The notes beneath the pieces are model-generated. The model did no database searches. It was not told the DNA's origin and saw nothing but the letters and a program-made list of their open reading frames with translations. Source: Anisus vortex (Eukaryota; Mollusca; Gastropoda; Planorbidae). From it: a stretch of DNA of 64,000 bases. Below are positions 58,801-64,000 of this stretch, piece by piece (the first letter of the stretch is position 1; every line of letters starts with the position of its first letter). A program made the translations under genes and the position numbers. The DNA is taken from the NCBI GenBank assembly GCA_949126835.1, contig OX421507.1, positions 28,346,822-28,410,821 on the forward strand, in the 5' to 3' direction.

Positions 58801-61800
58801 TGAATATAGTTAAATACAGTGGAAATATACTTTAAATAAAGTATGAATATAGTTTGAATATAGTTAAATATAGTTTAAATATAGTTTAAATATAGTTAAA
58901 ATTGAGTTAAAATATATTAAAATATTGTAAAATATAGTTTGAATATAGATAAATATAGTTGAAATATAGTTTGAATATATAGTTAAATACAGCTGAAATA
59001 TACTTTAAATATAGTTGAAATATAGTTGATATATAGTTTGAATATAGTTAAATATAGTTGAAATACAATTTGAATATAGTTAAATATAGTTAAAATATAC
59101 TTTGAATATAGTTAAAATATAGTTTGAATATAGTAAAATATAGTTGAAATTGAGTTAAAATATAGTTAAATATAGTAAAATATAGTTAAAAATATTTTAA
59201 ATATAGTTAAATATAGTTAAATATAGTTAAATATAGTTGAAAATAGTTTGATTATAGTTAAATATAGTTTAAATATAGTTTGAATATAATTAAATATAGT
59301 TGAAAATAGTTTGAATATAGTTAAATATAGTTGAAATAATTATAGTTTGAATATAATTAAATATAGTTAAAATATAGTTTGAATATAGTTAAATATAGTT
59401 GAAATATACTTTGAATATAGTTAAATATAGTTAAAATATAGTTTGATTATAATAATATATAGTTGAAATATAGTTTGAATATAGTTGAATATAGTTGAAA
59501 TATATATTGAATAGAATTAAATAATGTTAAAATATAGTTTAAATATAGTTGAAATATAATTTAAATATAGTTGAAATAAAAGTTAAATATAGTTAAATAT
59601 AATTGAAATATAGTTTAAATATAATTAATTATAGTTAAATATATTTAAATATAGTTTGAAAATAGGTAAATATAGTTGAAATATAGTTTGAATATAGTTA
59701 ATTATAGTTGAAAGAAAGTATGAATATAGTTTAATATGGTTGGAATATAGTTTGAATATAGTTAAATATAGTTGAAAATAGTTTGAAAATAGTTAAAATA
59801 GAGTATAAAAATAGTTTGAATATAGTTTAAATATAAAGTTTAAATACAGTTGAAATATATTTTAGATATAGTTGAAATTTTGTTTAAATATAGTTAAATA
59901 TAATTGAAATATAGTTTAAATATAGTTAAATATAGTTTAATATATTTAAATATAGTTAAATCTTCTTAAATAAAGTTGAAAAACAGTTTGATTATAGTTA
60001 AATATAGTTTGAATATAGTTAAATACAGTTTAAATATAATTTGAATGTAGTAAATATATTATTTAAATATAGTGAAATATAGTTGAAATATAGTTTGAAT
60101 ATAGTAAAGTATAGTTCAAATATAGTTTAAATATATTTAAATATAGTTAAATATATAGTTGAAAAATAGTTTGAATATAGCTAAATATAATTGAACTAAA
60201 GTTTGAATATAGTTGAAATATAATAATAATAATTTAAATATTTAAATATAGTTGAAAATAGTTTGAATAAAGTTAAATATGGTTTAAAAATAGTTTGAAT
60301 ATAATTGCAAAATAGTTTGAATATAGTAAGAATAATATTAAAATATAGTTTGAATATAGTTAAATATAGTCGAAATATAGTTTGAATATAGTTATAAATA
60401 GTTAGAATATAGTTTGAATATAGTTAAATATAGTTGAAATATAGTTTGAATATATAGTTAAATATAGTTGAAATATACTTTGAATATAGTTAAATATAGT
60501 TCAAATATACTTTGAATATAGTTAAAATATAGTTTGAATATAGTAAAATATAGTTGAAATTGAGTTAAAATATAGTTAAATATAGTAAAATATAATTGAA
60601 AATATTTTAAATATAGTTAAATATAGTTGAAAATAGTTTGATTATAGTTAAATATAGTTTAAATATAGTTTGAATATAATTAAATATAGTTGAAAATAGT
60701 TTGAATAAAGTTAAATATAGTTGAAATATAGTTTGAATATAATTAAATATAGTTAAAATATAGTTTGAATATAGTTAAATATAGTTGAAATATACTTTGA
60801 ATATAGTTTAATATAGTTAATATATAGTTTGATTATAATTACATATAGTTTAAATATAGTTTGAATATAGTTGAATATAGTTAAATACAGTGGAAATATA
60901 CTTTAAATAAAGTATGAATATAGTTTGAATATAGTTAAATATAGTTTAAATATAGTTTAAATATAGTTAAAATTGAGTTAAAATATAATAAAATATTGTA
61001 AAATATAGTTTGAATATAGATAAATATAGTTGAAATATAGTTTGAATATATAGTTAAATACAGCTAAAATATACTTTAAATATAGTTGAAATATAGTTGA
61101 TATATAGTTTGAATATAGTTAAAAATAGTTGAAATACAATTTGAATATAGTTAAATATAGTTAAAATATACTTTGAATATAGTTAAAATATAGTTTGAAT
61201 ATAGTAAAATATAGTTCAAATTGAGTTAAAATATAGTTAAATATAGTAAAATATAGTTCAAAATATTTTAAATATAGTTAAATATAGTTAAATATAGTTA
61301 AATATAGTTGAAAATAGTTTGATTATAGTTAAATATAGTTTAAATATAGTTCGAATATAATTAAATATAGTTGAAAATAGTTTGAATATAGTTAAATATA
61401 GTTGAAATAATAATAGTTTGAATATAATTAAATATAGTTAAAATATAGTTTGAATATAGTTAAATATAGTTGAAATATACTTTGAATATAGTTAAATATA
61501 GTTAAAATATAGTTTGATTATAATAACATATAGTTGAAATATAGTTTGAATATAGTTGAATATAGTTGAAATATATATTAAAAAGAATTAAATAAAGTTG
61601 AAAAATAGTTTGACTATAGTTGAAATATAATTTAAATATAGTTGAAATAAAATTTAAATATAGTTAAATATAATTGAAATATAGTTTAAATATAATTAAT
61701 TATAGTTAAATATATTTAAATATAGTTTGAAAATAGGTAAATATAGTTGAAATATAGTTTGAATATAGTTAATTATAGTTGAAAGAAAGTATGAATATAG

Positions 61801-64000
61801 TTTAATATGGTTGGAATATAGTTTGAATATAGTTAAATATAGTTGAAAAATAGTTTGAAAATAGTTAACATAGAGTATAAAAATAGTTTGAATATAGTTT
61901 AAATATATAATTTAAATACAGTTGAAATATATTTTAGATATAGTTGAAATTTTGTTTAAATATAGTTAAATATAATTGAAATATAGTTTAAATATAGTTA
62001 AATATAGTTTAATATATTTAAATATAGTTAAATCTTCTTAAATAAAGTTGAAAAACAGTTTGATTATAGTTAAATATAGTTTGAATATAGTTAAATACAG
62101 TTTAAATATACTTTGAATGTAGTAAATATATTATTTAAATATAGTGAAATATAGTTGAAATATAGTTTGAATATAGTAAAGTATAGTTCAAATATATTTT
62201 AAATATATTTAAATATAGTTAAATATAGTTGGAAAATAGATTGAATATAGCTAAATATAGTTGAACTAAAGTTTGAATATAGTTAAAATATAATAATAAT
62301 AATTTAAATATTTAAATATAGTTGAAAATAGTTTGAATATAGTTAAATATGGTTTAAAAATAGTTTGAATATAATTGCAAAATAGTTTGAATATAGTAAG
62401 AATAATATTAAAATATAGTTTGAAAATAGTTAAATATAGTCGAAATATAGTTTAAATATAGTTATAAATAGTTAGAATATAGTTTGAATATAGTTAAATA
62501 TAGTTGAAATATAGTTTGAATATATAGTTAAATACAGCTGAAATATACTTTAAATATATTTGAAATATAGTTGATATATAGTTTGAATATAATTAAATAT
62601 AGTTAAAAATAGTTTGAATATAGTTAAATATAGTTGAAATATACTTTGAATATAGTTAAATATAGTTCAAATATACTTTGAATATAGTTAAAATATAGTT
62701 TGAATATAGTTTAAATATAGTTTAAATATTGTTAAAAATCAGTTAAAATATAGTTAAATATTGTAAAATATAGTTTGAATATAATTAAATATAGTTAAAT
62801 ATAATTAAGAAAGAGTTTAAATATAGTTTAATATTGTTGAACTATAGTTTGAATATAGTTAAAATATAGTTTATATATAGTTCGAATATAGTTTAAATAT
62901 AGTTAAATATAGTTGACAAATAGTCTGATTATAGTTAAATATATTCGAAATATAGTTTGAATTAACTTAAATATAGTTGAAATATACTTTGAATATAATT
63001 AAATATAGTTGAACTATAGTTTAAATATAGTTTGAATATAGTTATAAATAGTTAGAATATAGTTTGAATATAGTTAAATATAGTTGAAATATAGTTTAAA
63101 TATATAGTTAAATACAGCTGAAATATACTTTAAATATATTTGAAATATAGTTGATATAAAGTTTGAATATAATTAAATATAGTTAAAAATAGTTTGAATA
63201 TAGTTAAATATAGTTGAAATATACTTTGAATATAGTTAAATATAGTTCAAATATACTTTGAATATAGTTAAAATATAATTTGAATATAGTTTAAATATAG
63301 TTTAAATATTGTTAAAAATGTGTTAAAATATAGTTAAATATTGTAAAATATAGTTTGAATATAATTAAATATAGTTAAATATAATTAAGAAATAAATTAA
63401 ATATAGTTTAATATTGTTGAACTATAGTTTGAATATAGTTAAAATATAGTTTATATATAGTTCGAATATAGTTTAAATATAGTTAAATATAGTTGACAAA
63501 TAGTCTGATTATAGTTAAATATATTCGAAATATAGTTTGAATTAACTTAAATATAGTTGAAATATACTTTGAATATAATTAAATATAGTTGAACTATAGT
63601 TTAAATATAGTTTAAATATAGTTTAAATATAGTTTAAATATAGTTGAATATAGTTAAATATAGTTGAAATAAAGTTTGAATATATAGTTAAATACAGCTG
63701 AAATATACTTTAAATATAGTTGAAATATAGTTAATATATAGTTTGAATATAGTTAAATATAGTTGAAATACAATTTGAATATAGTTAAATATAGTTAAAA
63801 TATACTTTGAATATAGTTAAAATATAGTTTGAATATAGTAAAATATAGTTGAAATTGAGTTAAAATATAGTTAAATATAGTAAAATATAGTTAAAAATAT
63901 TTTAAATATAGTTAAATATAGTTAAATATAGTTAAATATAGTTTAAAATACTTTGAATATAGTTAAATATAGTTGAAATATAGTTTGAATATAATTAAAT
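55858..64000 (+). repeat. AT-rich satellite, block 5 (runs off the window)
   Basis: Same words as the other blocks, with no foreign island seen. Pairs of ~0.5-2-kb segments repeat: 57790-58050 resembles 59950-60200 and 62030-62280, and 62700-63000 resembles 63290-63600. The array continues past the window end. Confidence 0.95.

Overview
The window is eukaryotic, most likely from an AT-rich invertebrate animal. It has no bacterial gene layout and no recognisable host protein gene. It holds four Ty3/gypsy-type LTR retrotransposons, all on the + strand, and a very large AT-rich satellite. Their pol genes place integrase (INT) before reverse transcriptase (RT). That order is the hallmark of the Gmr1-like group, which was first described in deuterostomes. 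I cannot name the species from sequence alone.

Layout. Bases 1-3016: 3' part of element A, with an integrase tail, an acidic ORF, a 52-bp minisatellite and the 3' LTR. Bases 3165-11228: element B, complete between LTRs of 504 and 500 bp with 5-bp target duplications, but broken by small indels. Bases 11234-13110: AT-rich host DNA with ~333-bp repeat copies, split by a GC-rich insert. Bases 13111-15268: a 35-bp minisatellite of about 61 copies. Bases 15269-64000: one satellite field built from 10-11-bp words of the type TATAGTTNAA, with almost no C on the + strand.

Four kinds of insertion interrupt the satellite. Element C (20875-27282) has an intact gag but a gutted pol. Element D (36514-42126) has identical LTRs and an open pol, but has lost the usual capsid. 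A LINE RT fragment lies at 32901-33045 on the minus strand. A Helitron-like segment carrying a tRNA-derived Pol III unit is present twice (52491 and 55426), inside a near-perfect 2935-bp tandem duplication.

How the parts relate. Elements C and D look like recent insertions (LTRs 4 mismatches apart and identical), yet each lacks an essential part, so both were probably mobilised in trans. The most unusual signal is a second capsid-like module between protease and integrase in elements B and D. It resembles the N-terminal capsid part of element B's own Gag. In D, which lacks the normal capsid, it is the only capsid-like sequence left.
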